Shown: positions 27,832 to 36,582 of the stretch, in pieces
How the letters are laid out: every line of letters starts with the position of its first letter
Numbering within the stretch: the first letter of the stretch is position 1
Source of the DNA: Bacillota bacterium
GTDB taxonomy: Bacteria; Bacillota; Clostridia; Acetivibrionales; DTU013
Reading direction: 5' to 3'
NCBI GenBank assembly: GCA_023433505.1
Contig: JAEZCO010000048.1
Coordinates: forward strand, 104,211 to 168,210
Length of the DNA stretch: 64,000 nucleotides
The notes under the pieces: model-generated
Databases searched by the model: none
Told to the model about the DNA's origin: nothing
The model's input: only the letters and a program-made list of their open reading frames with translations
Position numbers and translations under genes: made by a program

Positions 27832-28084
27832 TACTGATTCCTCCTTATGAAATTAATTGGTAAAGTTTTTGGGGTATTCCGGGCAGAATAGATTTTGACT
27901 CTATTTTAGCACCACACCAAATCCACCGGTTAGAATTTTTATGAAGATAATTAGAAAAATATTGCGATTGATTTTTCTATCATCCATCATGGGAATTTTA
28001 CCCCATGATCACGGAGAAAAGCCTCTTAACGGCTTCACACCCGTGGCTGTGCTTGCTTTTTCCTCTATCTGCCTTCCTGTTTTT
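27832..28084. other. divergent intergenic region, 5' part
   Basis: Lies between the secreted-protein gene and the glycosidase operon. Visible: a dyad AATAGA-N7-TCTATT (27887-27905) close to the secreted-protein gene, and a perfect hairpin ATCATGGG-N8-CCCATGAT (27986-28009). Either could be a regulatory site. No sigma-A promoter for the secreted-protein gene was convincing. Confidence 0.4.
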
Positions 28085-28169
28085 TCACTTATCTTAAAAA
28101 AATTCACTTGGTGATTCATATTTCTTAAATATATGAACTTGTCAGAGGATAGCTGTTAAAGGTAACATT
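28085..28169 (+). promoter_or_regulatory. promoter region of the glycosidase operon with direct repeats
   Basis: Direct repeats TTCACTTATCTTAA (28085-28098) and TTCATATTTCTTAA (28116-28129), 31 bases apart (three helical turns), with a third TTCAC between. They are followed by TTGTCA (28140-28145), an 18-base spacer and TAACAT (28164-28169). The same arrangement recurs at 36389-36472 upstream of the ABC importer. This looks like an activator-dependent promoter. Confidence 0.65.
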
Positions 28170-28241
28170 GTAAGTACAGTCGGCCTTAATTTCCAGCGCT
28201 GGTTATCAAAAGTAAAGATGCGTATTTAAAGGAGCATGGCG

Positions 28242-30467
28242 ATGAATAAACCGGTTTTAATGCCACAACCCAATCACCTGCGGTTTTTCGGCGGGCATAC
28301 CATAATAAGATCAGGCGCTTTGGCAAAGATAAACGGAGAAATCGAAAGGGTCTACCCCGGTATCGTTGAAATTGTAAAAAGCAGGCTGGGGTTTGATTTA
28401 AAAACAAGCGGCACTTCTGCCGAAGCGGAAATAGAGTTGACAGGTATCGGCGATGACGCCATGAGGTGGATCTGTGATAATTTTCAAAAAGATTATCCCA
28501 TAGCGGATATAAAAAAGGAAAGCTATTTCATTTCTATCAAGTCGGGAAAAATCCTTCTCGCCGCAAATGATAAAAGAGGTTTCTTCTACGCGCTGCAGAC
28601 TTTGGAGCAGCTGATTGTCGCCAGGGACGGCGCAAGCACGGAAGGCATAACCCTGAAAAATGCCGTTGTATTCGATTACCCTCATATGGAAGTCAGAGGG
28701 CTTCATCTTTATCTTCCCGCCAGGGAAAACATGGGCTTTTGCAAAAGACTGATCCGCGGTATGGCAGGGCTGAAATACAACAGGATATACTTTGAAACCA
28801 GCGGGATGGAATATAAAAGACATCCTGAGATCAATGCGGCCTGGCTGGAATATTCCAGGGATATGGATGAATTCCCGGAAAAGGCGAAGGCTTATCAGAA
28901 CGGCTCCCATACCGATGAATTTCCCTGGTACAAGGACAGTATCCATATAGAAAATGCCGGCGGGAAATATTTGCTTCAGGAAGAGGTCAGGGAGCTGATT
29001 GCTTTCTGCATGGAGAACTTGCTGGAGGTGGTGCCTGAAGTCCAATCCCTCAGCCATTGTGACTATCTCGTTATTCCTCACCGGGAAATTGCGGAAAATC
29101 CCGAAGTTCCGTATCCGGATTCCTACTGCCCGTCCAATCCCAAAAGCTATGAACTGCTTTCCGATGTCATCGATGAAGTGATTGAAGTTTTTGACCCCGA
29201 AATCGTAAACATAGGCCACGATGAGTGGTATGGCGCTTCATATTGTCCCTTGTGCAGGGGGAAAGACGCTTCGGAACTGCTGGCCCAGGATGTGGAAAAA
29301 ATCCGGAATTATCTTTTCGCGAAAGGGATAAAGACCGAGATGTGGGCCGACAAGCTTCTCGACGCACATACCGGAGACGGCAGAGGGCATGGAGGGGCCT
29401 GCAGCATTGTCGAAGATTACCAGACCTCCGAAGTCTATAATGTACTGAGCGCAACGAACGGGGCGATTAAAAAAATACCCGGGGACGTGATCCTGGGGCA
29501 CTGGTACTGGGGCCTGGAACCAAACGGCTTCAAATACTTTGCGGAAAACGGGTTTAAAAATACAATGTTCTTCAACTTTGAAGGTGCGGGTGTAAAAGAT
29601 TGGGAGGCCCAATCGAGGGAGGCAAATGTCAGGGGGGCGGTACTTTCCCATTGGGACCTTGTCGAAGAGGACAACATGGCAAGAGAAGGTACGCTTACCA
29701 ATGTAGTTTTTTCCTCCATTCCTTTGTGGAATGAGAATTACAACAATACCTGCTGGGACTATGCAAGGGATATGACAATACAGTATATGCCCTATTTCAT
29801 GCAGAAGCTGGGGGACAGGGATCTGCCGTCACTTTCCCTGAAGCCGAAGGAGTGGGTGCATTCCCAACTGCGGCATGAAATGAAAGAAAAATTCTATACG
29901 GATTCGGCCTATGTGGAATTGAGGAGCTATGACTGCACGCTGATCCAGCATCGGAAAAAGGAGAAATATTTTAAGGATGCCAATGTGGTAATCGTAAAAA
30001 AAGCCCAAAGCTTTTGCATCGCTTTCATGGACGATTATGCAGACAGCCTGATTTTCAGCCATAATACCGACATTTCCATACCGTTTCGTTCGGCAGATAA
30101 GGGGTACCGGTCAGGCGATTACCACCTGGGGTACTATACCGTCCTTTATGAAGATGAAAGCGAAATCAGGATTGATTTGGATTATGGCAGGAACATAAGC
30201 TGTAAAAATGCCGGATGGGGTAGATCCGGTGAGAGTGAATACGATGTGGCGTACAGTGCGGACATCCGTCTGATGCAATCCGTCTATTATACGAGGCCGT
30301 GGCTGAAAACTCTGAACAATGGGGAAAATGCAACGGTGTTTGATTTTGAATGGATAAATCCCTGTCCGGGAAAAAGGATAAGAGAAGTGAAGCTCACCCT
30401 GAGCATATTGAGTTCTCCTTTCAGCATCGATGTTTACGATATTTATGGGATTAAACAAAAGGCTTGA
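28242..30467 (+). CDS. GH20-like glycoside hydrolase (beta-N-acetylhexosaminidase family)
   Basis: A 741-residue cytoplasmic protein. The N-terminal ~140 residues resemble the GH20b domain; the TIM barrel follows, opening with YPHMEVRGLHLYLPARENM and carrying the Asp-Glu catalytic pair at Asp327-Glu328 in NIGHDEWYG, the form expected for substrate-assisted GH20 enzymes. A C-terminal beta-rich domain of about 200 residues follows. ATG at 28242 fits GGAG (28231-28234) better than the ATG at 28236. It is the first gene of the operon under the promoter at 28140. Substrate is unknown; an N-acetylhexosamine or similar end sugar is likely. The gene at 31822 is a shortened copy without the catalytic centre. 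Confidence 0.72.
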   Translation: MNKPVLMPQPNHLRFFGGHTIIRSGALAKINGEIERVYPGIVEIVKSRLGFDLKTSGTSAEAEIELTGIGDDAMRWICDNFQKDYPIADIKKESYFISIKSGKILLAANDKRGFFYALQTLEQLIVARDGASTEGITLKNAVVFDYPHMEVRGLHLYLPARENMGFCKRLIRGMAGLKYNRIYFETSGMEYKRHPEINAAWLEYSRDMDEFPEKAKAYQNGSHTDEFPWYKDSIHIENAGGKYLLQEEVRELIAFCMENLLEVVPEVQSLSHCDYLVIPHREIAENPEVPYPDSYCPSNPKSYELLSDVIDEVIEVFDPEIVNIGHDEWYGASYCPLCRGKDASELLAQDVEKIRNYLFAKGIKTEMWADKLLDAHTGDGRGHGGACSIVEDYQTSEVYNVLSATNGAIKKIPGDVILGHWYWGLEPNGFKYFAENGFKNTMFFNFEGAGVKDWEAQSREANVRGAVLSHWDLVEEDNMAREGTLTNVVFSSIPLWNENYNNTCWDYARDMTIQYMPYFMQKLGDRDLPSLSLKPKEWVHSQLRHEMKEKFYTDSAYVELRSYDCTLIQHRKKEKYFKDANVVIVKKAQSFCIAFMDDYADSLIFSHNTDISIPFRSADKGYRSGDYHLGYYTVLYEDESEIRIDLDYGRNISCKNAGWGRSGESEYDVAYSADIRLMQSVYYTRPWLKTLNNGENATVFDFEWINPCPGKRIREVKLTLSILSSPFSIDVYDIYGIKQKA

Positions 30468-30508
30468 TTGCCGCGAGCGAAGCAATTTTCTTGAGAGGAG
30501 TGCGGACA

Positions 30509-31807
30509 ATGAATGCAAAAATGAAAATAGCCATCGTCGGAGCCGGTAGCCCTCTGTTCACCCCTGATTTGCTGAATTCGCTTCTCACTGTCAAGGGCCT
30601 TTACGGTTCGGAAATTTATCTGACGGATATTGATAAAAAGCGCCTTGACTTTATCCACGCGTATTCCCGGAGACTGATGGAGGAAAACGGCCGTCCTTAC
30701 GAGGTATATGCTTCGGATGAAATTGATGCCGCATTGAAGGACGCGGATTATGTTATTGTTACGGTGGCCATTGGCGGACTTCAAATGAGAATGCATGACG
30801 TTGAAGTGCCCAGGAAGTATGGAATCGTACATGTGAAAGCCGATACTACGGGGCCTGCGGGAATTTTCCGGGCTTTGCGGAGCATCCCTTTTTTCGTCGG
30901 GCTTGCCGGAAAAATGGAAAAGCTTTGCCCCGGAGCTTTACTGGTAAATCTGTCCAATCCGTTGACAGCAATCACAAGAGCCGTTACAAAGAGCTCGGAG
31001 ATAAAAACCGTCGGAATCTGTACCACCATTGAAAGCATGCGGCATCAAATCGCAGAGGGTCTGAAAGTAAATGAAAGCCGGCTTGAAATATGTTCCGCCG
31101 GCGTGAACCATTTTACCTGGCTTCAGGAAATCCTGCTGGACGGAAGAGATTGTATGGCGGATTTTATTGAAAAAGTCCTTCCGGAATATATCGGTACCCT
31201 TCCCGTAACGGGTGATTTGTATAAGAACTACGGCCGCTTCCCTATTCCCGGGTATAAGTATGCTTCAGAGTTTTTTTCCTGGTATCTGGGTCCTCAGACC
31301 GATATGGGGCGCAGCTGCGGATTTGAACCGGACAGTCCTGTGAATAGGGGGAAAACCGGGGAAGACATCTATGCGCTGCTCCGGGAAAAAATGGACAACA
31401 ACCTCAAGCTGACCTGCACCCCGGATAATCTTGATACAAAAGCCATAACGGACCTGCTGGAGTCGACGGCTCTTTCCATACCAAGGGTTATCAACCTGAA
31501 CACGCCCAATTACGGGCAGGTTCATGACCTGCCGTACGGTTCCGTGATTGAAGGGCCTGTTTATGTCAAAGGCGACAGGCTGCAGGCTTTATGCAACAAG
31601 CGTCTTCCCGGAAGGATCATCAGGCTGCTGGAGCGCATCGTTCATGAGCAGGAGCTGGTGGTTGAAGCCGCATTGACGGGCAGCAGGGAAGTGCTATTCG
31701 AAGCTTTTTTAGAGGATCACCTTGTCAATTCTCCATGGAATGCACAAAAAATAATCGATGAACTGTTGGCGCTGGAGAAGGATTATCTCCCGCAATTCTA
31801 TCAATAA
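30509..31807 (+). CDS. glycoside hydrolase family 4 (NAD- and Mn-dependent)
   Basis: A 432-residue cytoplasmic GH4 enzyme, which splits alpha- or beta-glycosides by an NAD-dependent oxidation-elimination mechanism. Visible features: the Rossmann GAGSPLFTPDLL at the start, the family ADTTGPAGIFRALR, LVNLSNPLTAITRA, and the probable metal ligands Cys171 in VGICTTIE and His201 in AGVNHFTW. These fit alpha-galactosidase/alpha-glucuronidase-like members rather than 6-phospho-glycosidases, but the sugar is not predictable. Start at 30509 follows GAGAGGAG; the frame is open upstream without a site. It lies between the GH20-like gene and its shortened copy. Confidence 0.88.
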   Translation: MNAKMKIAIVGAGSPLFTPDLLNSLLTVKGLYGSEIYLTDIDKKRLDFIHAYSRRLMEENGRPYEVYASDEIDAALKDADYVIVTVAIGGLQMRMHDVEVPRKYGIVHVKADTTGPAGIFRALRSIPFFVGLAGKMEKLCPGALLVNLSNPLTAITRAVTKSSEIKTVGICTTIESMRHQIAEGLKVNESRLEICSAGVNHFTWLQEILLDGRDCMADFIEKVLPEYIGTLPVTGDLYKNYGRFPIPGYKYASEFFSWYLGPQTDMGRSCGFEPDSPVNRGKTGEDIYALLREKMDNNLKLTCTPDNLDTKAITDLLESTALSIPRVINLNTPNYGQVHDLPYGSVIEGPVYVKGDRLQALCNKRLPGRIIRLLERIVHEQELVVEAALTGSREVLFEAFLEDHLVNSPWNAQKIIDELLALEKDYLPQFYQ

Positions 31808-31821
31808 GGAGCTTATGCAGT

Positions 31822-33243
31822 ATGAGAATGATAGCCATTTATCCGGAACCCAACGGGTATAAGCTGTCGGAGGGCAGCTTCAACAAAAACGGTAAAATAA
31901 CCGCATACCTGGATGAGCAGGTGAAAAATATCTTCCCTTCGATCCTTGAGAAGGCCGGCGCCCTGCTAAATGTTGAGATCGGGCCTGCACAAGAGGATAC
32001 GGCCCCCATTATCTTCAGAAAACTTGAAAAAGAGGATAGGGATTTTGCCGGAGGTTATTTCAAAGGGGAAAACCGAGCGGATATTCCGGATAAGGGAGTG
32101 TATTTTGTTCATGCGGAAAAATGCCGGCTGGTTATTGCCGCCTTGGAGTATACCGGATTTGTTTATGCCTTGCAGACTCTCAAGCAAATGGTCCTGCCAT
32201 GTGAAGGAGATTCGGGGGCCCGTGTGAAATGCGGAGTTGTTTTCGATTATCCGTTTAAAAGCATCCGGGCTGTAGAAATTGAATCCGTCGCAGACTGTGA
32301 TGCAGTATTCCTTGCCAGGCTCATAGAAACAATTGCCGGACTGAAGTATAATGCCATTGTTGTCCGGAACCCGGAAAGCAAAAGTAAACTGCTTGAAAAG
32401 CTCTGCACTGAAAATCGGATTGATTTATGGGATTCGGCGGGGACGGATGACGAGGTCATAAATCCTATTGACGGTCCCGGTTTGCTGGATTGGGAGCACA
32501 AATCGGCGAGACCGGAGCTGAAAGGCGCTGTTGTTGCGTTTAAAGGAATGTGCAATGAAAAGACCGTCATGGAACAGGGATTTTTGTTCAACCTTGTCTA
32601 TTCATCCTATGTTTTATGGAAGAGAGACTATAACAACTTCAGTTGGGAGAAGGTTGCGGGCCTATCAATGACCGCCACATACAAAATCGCCCAGGCGCTG
32701 TTTTCCCGGAAACTGCCGACGGCAGCTTCCGGTGATGCGGATGTTTTCCCCGTCGCTTTGGCATCCATAAAAAGCCCGGTGGTGGAAATTCCTTGCGGCA
32801 GCGCCTGTAGAATAGCGCAGCCGGAGGAAAAAGCAGCAAGTCTGATTTTTTCTCATGCAATAAAGGGGGATGCCGCACAGCAAGATAAAAGCAGCGAGAC
32901 AGATCTCCGGGTCGGCTCTTACAGGATCAAATATGAAGATGATTCCGTCAGCGAAATTCAACTGCTGGAAAATGTCAACACGGGACTGGAAAATATCCGG
33001 CAAAGCCGAAAGTATAATCCATGGACCCATGCCTTTGATACGGATGTAAGACTTCAGATGCTGTCGGCGATGACTTCCCCGGTAAAAATTATCAATGCGG
33101 AGGGCGGTTCGGTTCTGGCTTTCAACTATGAATGGGTCAACCCTGAGCCGGACAAAGCCATAAGGGAAATATCCGTTGCAGTCAGCGGCAAAAGAGGAAT
33201 GGATTGCTTGAAGATCTATTCCGTTGATATTGTGAAGGTTTGA
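31822..33243 (+). CDS. GH20-like paralogue lacking the catalytic core
   Basis: A 473-residue protein that parallels the 741-residue gene product at 28242 at both ends. Shared blocks include FVYALQTLKQMV (against FFYALQTLEQLI), VFDYPFKSIRAVEIE, TIAGLKYNAIVV, then LLDWEHKSARPELKGAVVAF (against KDWEAQSREANVRGAVLS), RDYNNFSWEKVAG and FNYEWVNPEPDKAIREI. Between AGLKYN (172-177) and LLDWEH (221-226) only about 45 residues remain, against about 275 in the full protein, and the catalytic Asp-Glu pair is gone. It is intact, in frame and has its own GGAG site, so it is probably kept for binding, regulation or complex formation. Confidence 0.75.
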   Translation: MRMIAIYPEPNGYKLSEGSFNKNGKITAYLDEQVKNIFPSILEKAGALLNVEIGPAQEDTAPIIFRKLEKEDRDFAGGYFKGENRADIPDKGVYFVHAEKCRLVIAALEYTGFVYALQTLKQMVLPCEGDSGARVKCGVVFDYPFKSIRAVEIESVADCDAVFLARLIETIAGLKYNAIVVRNPESKSKLLEKLCTENRIDLWDSAGTDDEVINPIDGPGLLDWEHKSARPELKGAVVAFKGMCNEKTVMEQGFLFNLVYSSYVLWKRDYNNFSWEKVAGLSMTATYKIAQALFSRKLPTAASGDADVFPVALASIKSPVVEIPCGSACRIAQPEEKAASLIFSHAIKGDAAQQDKSSETDLRVGSYRIKYEDDSVSEIQLLENVNTGLENIRQSRKYNPWTHAFDTDVRLQMLSAMTSPVKIINAEGGSVLAFNYEWVNPEPDKAIREISVAVSGKRGMDCLKIYSVDIVKV

Positions 33244-33269
33244 TTTCAAATTTGCGGAGGGATAAAGAA

Positions 33270-34388
33270 ATGATTGGGTATGACGTTAAAAAAATCTCAC
33301 TGGGAAGCCTGAAAAATACTCTTGCAATCACATCGGTGCTGCGGGGAAAAGATAACAATATTTACGTAGGGCTTACGGGGATGAACAATGTTCTGGTACG
33401 GATAAATACCGGGGACGATTCCATTGATGAGCTGGGCGAGATTTTTCCAAAGCGCCAAAACATGGTCCCCATCTTTGATAAAATCCACAATTCCCTTGTA
33501 GAAGGGCCGGATGGGGAAATATATATCGGGCAGGGCCTGAACATCGACTGGAATGCTTCTCCCTTTGATTGCGACCTGGCTTCCTATGGCGGAGGGCATC
33601 TGTACAAATACGATATTGATTCAGGAAAGCTTGAGGATTACGGCATACAGGTACCGTTGAATGCCATACACGGGATGACCATCGATAAAAAAAGAAGAAT
33701 CATCTACGGGTATACAATACCGGATAATCATTTCTTCATTCACTACCTTGACGGCCATAAGGTTGTTGATAAAGGCAAGATTTCCAATTACGCATCCCAC
33801 AACCTGGTATGCGGCAAGGATGGGACAGTGTACGGCGGTTATTTCGGCAATATAAGCTGGAGCGGAGGCGCGGTGGCGGATGAGAGTAAAAAGCACTTCA
33901 GCTTTAACGGCACGTACCTGTACAAATATCATCCCGATAACGACAGACTGATACGGACCACCGAGCTCGTGGTCTATGGGGACGAATACGACATATTTGC
34001 CAACAAGGGGATAGACGGCTGGGTATGCGCGTCCGATGGGACCATTTATGGCGGGACTGCCGTAGGCGGTATGATTTTCAAGCTGGACGAGAAAACCGGA
34101 AAGGTTTCCGTCATCGGCAAGCCGGTGCTGACGCCAAGAGTCTCGGGCATGAAAGAGGGCAGGGACGGGATCATTTATATTACGGCCGGTTTCCCCAACA
34201 TGCATCTCGTGAGCTATGATCCTGAGACGGAAAAGTTCTTTGACCACGGGTCCGTTAATCCGGAAAGGGAATTATGCTATTTCCACGGAATCGCCGTAAT
34301 GGACGACGGGACCATCTATGTCGGTGAGACGGACAGCAACATACCGGAGATGTATAAGCTGACGCCAAATTCCGGAAAGGTAGAATGA
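33270..34388 (+). CDS. cytoplasmic beta-propeller protein of unknown function
   Basis: A 372-residue protein made of repeated blades: motifs such as GKDNNIYVGLTGMNNVLVRI, DGEIYIGQG, GKDGTVYGGYFG, SDGTIYGGTAVGGMIFKLDE, GRDGIIYITAG and DDGTIYVGETDSNIPEMYKL recur at about 45-residue spacing. No signal peptide. Start at 33270 follows GCGGAGGG. It resembles NHL/SMP30-like or WD-like propellers; some propellers in sugar operons act as lyases or lactonases but no catalytic site can be named here. The next gene starts one base after its stop, so the two are coupled. Confidence 0.65.
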   Translation: MIGYDVKKISLGSLKNTLAITSVLRGKDNNIYVGLTGMNNVLVRINTGDDSIDELGEIFPKRQNMVPIFDKIHNSLVEGPDGEIYIGQGLNIDWNASPFDCDLASYGGGHLYKYDIDSGKLEDYGIQVPLNAIHGMTIDKKRRIIYGYTIPDNHFFIHYLDGHKVVDKGKISNYASHNLVCGKDGTVYGGYFGNISWSGGAVADESKKHFSFNGTYLYKYHPDNDRLIRTTELVVYGDEYDIFANKGIDGWVCASDGTIYGGTAVGGMIFKLDEKTGKVSVIGKPVLTPRVSGMKEGRDGIIYITAGFPNMHLVSYDPETEKFFDHGSVNPERELCYFHGIAVMDDGTIYVGETDSNIPEMYKLTPNSGKVE

Positions 34389-34389
34389 A

Positions 34390-36378
34390 ATGCTGAGAAA
34401 CGACGGATTCGTAATCGCCATTAACCATGAGCCGCTCAGCTTCCTGAGAAGGGCCGGGTATGCAGGCCGCAGTGCTGAGCGGGAATTCCTGGACGACCAC
34501 TGGGAAGAAAATGTGAAAAAATTGGCCGAAAACGGCTGCGACATGATCAGGATGCATTACTACAAGGGCTCTGGCTTCCAGTGTGAAAAAGAAGAAATCG
34601 AAATGGCCAAAGAGTATGCCAGGCTCTGTCATAAATATGGTATCCGGGTGCAGCTCTATGTGCAGTTCGGGACACTGGCCGGAGAAACCATGCTGGCGGA
34701 ACAGCCGGATATGATGGATTGGATTCAGCTTGACGAAAATGGAAAGCCCATCACTTTATTGTACGGGCAGCAAACCTTCCGCTATTATCCCTGCATAAAC
34801 AAGGAAGGGTATTGGGACTACCTGGAGGGCGTATTGAAATACGGCCTTGATGTCATCGGCGGCGATCTTATCGGATTTGACAATGTCACAACGTCGGAAG
34901 AGCCTTTTGTCTGCCATTGTGAAAGCTGTAAGAAGGCCTTTGTGCAATATTTGAAGGAAAAATACCGGCCCGGCACTGCCGAAGGCGACAAACGGACAAA
35001 GGAAAGATTCGGACACACAATCCTGGACTTCATAACACCTCCGGTATGGAATTATTTTGTACACCCCATGAACCTTACGGCTGTCAATAATCCCGTTATC
35101 CAGGAGTGGATGCTGTTCCGCTGTGAAAGCCTCAAAAAGGTAATGACAAGGCTGTATGACTATTGCAAGCGGCTTAAGCCTGATGTAGTACTGGAATATA
35201 ATACCTACAAACATTTCGGTACCAATACTGCCTTTATACACGGCGTGTACGTCCCGGATTTTAAAGACTGCATGGATGCCTTCTGGAACGAATGCGACCC
35301 CTTTCCGGGATATACGGCGGACGGCAGGCTGCTTAACAAGATAAGAAGCTACAAAATGGGACGCGCCATGGAGAAGATTGTTTTCACCGGAGCACCTGCG
35401 ACAGATTCCGTATCGGAAAAAATGCTGGCGTATGCTGAAACCATGGTATTCAACCATGGCATCATCAACGGAGTCGAAGGTGCGAGAAATATTTATAAGG
35501 GAAGAGCCACCGAATTTCAGAAATACAAGGACTTCAGAAAAAAGCACGGAGAGATTTACAATACTAAAACGCTGGCGAAGGTGGCCCTGTATGAGTCCAA
35601 AGCATCCTTGTCCTTCAATAATTATGAGACCTATTATGCGGCAATAACGATGCATCAGGGACTGATAGGGGGGCATATACCCTATGATCTGATTTTTGAC
35701 CTTGACAGCATAAGCAAATACAAACTGATCGTTCTGCCTGACTGTGAATGCCTGTCGGATGAGGAAACCGGCCTGCTCAAAGCTTATGTCCAAAACGGCG
35801 GCGGCTTGCTCCTGACGGATAATACGGGAGAATATGACGAATGGAGAAGACGGAGGGATAACAATGACTCACTGCTGCAAATCCTTGGCATAGCCGGGGA
35901 AAGGTGGGCAAACCTCCATAAAGCCGAACTCGGGAAGGGAAGAGTCGTTTATATTCCAAAGTTTAAAAGCAGCAGGGTATTTGAGCCGGAGCAGCAAACG
36001 TTTGAGGCATTCAAGCCCAATCAGCCCATGATAACCCCCGAATACTGGGGTATGCCGGTTAATCTGGAGAGCATGACAGAAGCAATGGGCTGGGCGTCCT
36101 TTGACAGCATTCCTTTTGAGCTTGACGCCCCACCCTATGTTGTAGCGGAACTTCAGATCAAAAATTCCGGTGGCGGATACTGTCTGCATTTACTGAATTA
36201 CAAGACCGACGGGGAAATTCACAACCTCAGGGTGAAATTTAACAGGAATTCCGGAATGAAATGGGATGAAGTAAAGGCACTCTCTCCCGATACGGGGGAA
36301 GAATACACACTGAAGGTAGGAAAGGACGGCTGGTTGGCTGTTCCGCCGCTTAAATGCTACCTGATTTTGTGCTTTTGA
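34390..36378 (+). CDS. GH42-like glycoside hydrolase with class-I-amidotransferase-like domain
   Basis: A 662-residue cytoplasmic protein. The N-terminal half looks like a TIM barrel of the GH42/GHL type (NGCDMIRMHYYKGSG, FDNVTTSEEPFVCHCESCKKAF, PDVVLEYNTYKHFG). The part around 430-540 resembles the beta-galactosidase trimerisation domain (KLIVLPDCECLSDEETGLLK, VQNGGGLLLTDNTGEYDEW), followed by a small beta domain. A CxC-x2-C motif (CHCESC) could bind zinc as in some GH42 enzymes. Catalytic glutamates were not identified with certainty. It is the last gene before the second ABC importer and is read through from the propeller gene. Confidence 0.6.
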   Translation: MLRNDGFVIAINHEPLSFLRRAGYAGRSAEREFLDDHWEENVKKLAENGCDMIRMHYYKGSGFQCEKEEIEMAKEYARLCHKYGIRVQLYVQFGTLAGETMLAEQPDMMDWIQLDENGKPITLLYGQQTFRYYPCINKEGYWDYLEGVLKYGLDVIGGDLIGFDNVTTSEEPFVCHCESCKKAFVQYLKEKYRPGTAEGDKRTKERFGHTILDFITPPVWNYFVHPMNLTAVNNPVIQEWMLFRCESLKKVMTRLYDYCKRLKPDVVLEYNTYKHFGTNTAFIHGVYVPDFKDCMDAFWNECDPFPGYTADGRLLNKIRSYKMGRAMEKIVFTGAPATDSVSEKMLAYAETMVFNHGIINGVEGARNIYKGRATEFQKYKDFRKKHGEIYNTKTLAKVALYESKASLSFNNYETYYAAITMHQGLIGGHIPYDLIFDLDSISKYKLIVLPDCECLSDEETGLLKAYVQNGGGLLLTDNTGEYDEWRRRRDNNDSLLQILGIAGERWANLHKAELGKGRVVYIPKFKSSRVFEPEQQTFEAFKPNQPMITPEYWGMPVNLESMTEAMGWASFDSIPFELDAPPYVVAELQIKNSGGGYCLHLLNYKTDGEIHNLRVKFNRNSGMKWDEVKALSPDTGEEYTLKVGKDGWLAVPPLKCYLILCF

Positions 36379-36388
36379 TCCCGGATTT

Positions 36389-36472
36389 TTCACAATTCTT
36401 AAAAAAATTCACCTGAGGATTCACTTTTCTTAATAAATCGTACTGTCCGTTTTTTCTATAGGGTGATAACAT
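36389..36472 (+). promoter_or_regulatory. promoter region of the second ABC importer with direct repeats
   Basis: Direct repeats TTCACAATTCTTAA (36389-36402) and TTCACTTTTCTTAA (36420-36433), 31 bases apart, with TTCAC also at 36408. Then CTGTCC (36443-36448), an 18-base spacer and TAACAT (36467-36472). Bases 36386-36433 match 28082-28129 in 40 of 48 positions, so one regulator probably controls both units. Confidence 0.65.
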
Positions 36473-36582
36473 GAAGATGAAGGCCGGACAATGGAAGAAA
36501 AGCCGCCGGGACAGCGAAGCAGCCCGTTGGACTGTAATAAACTTAAAAGATTCATTACGCATTATAACTGGAGGCCGGAGGA

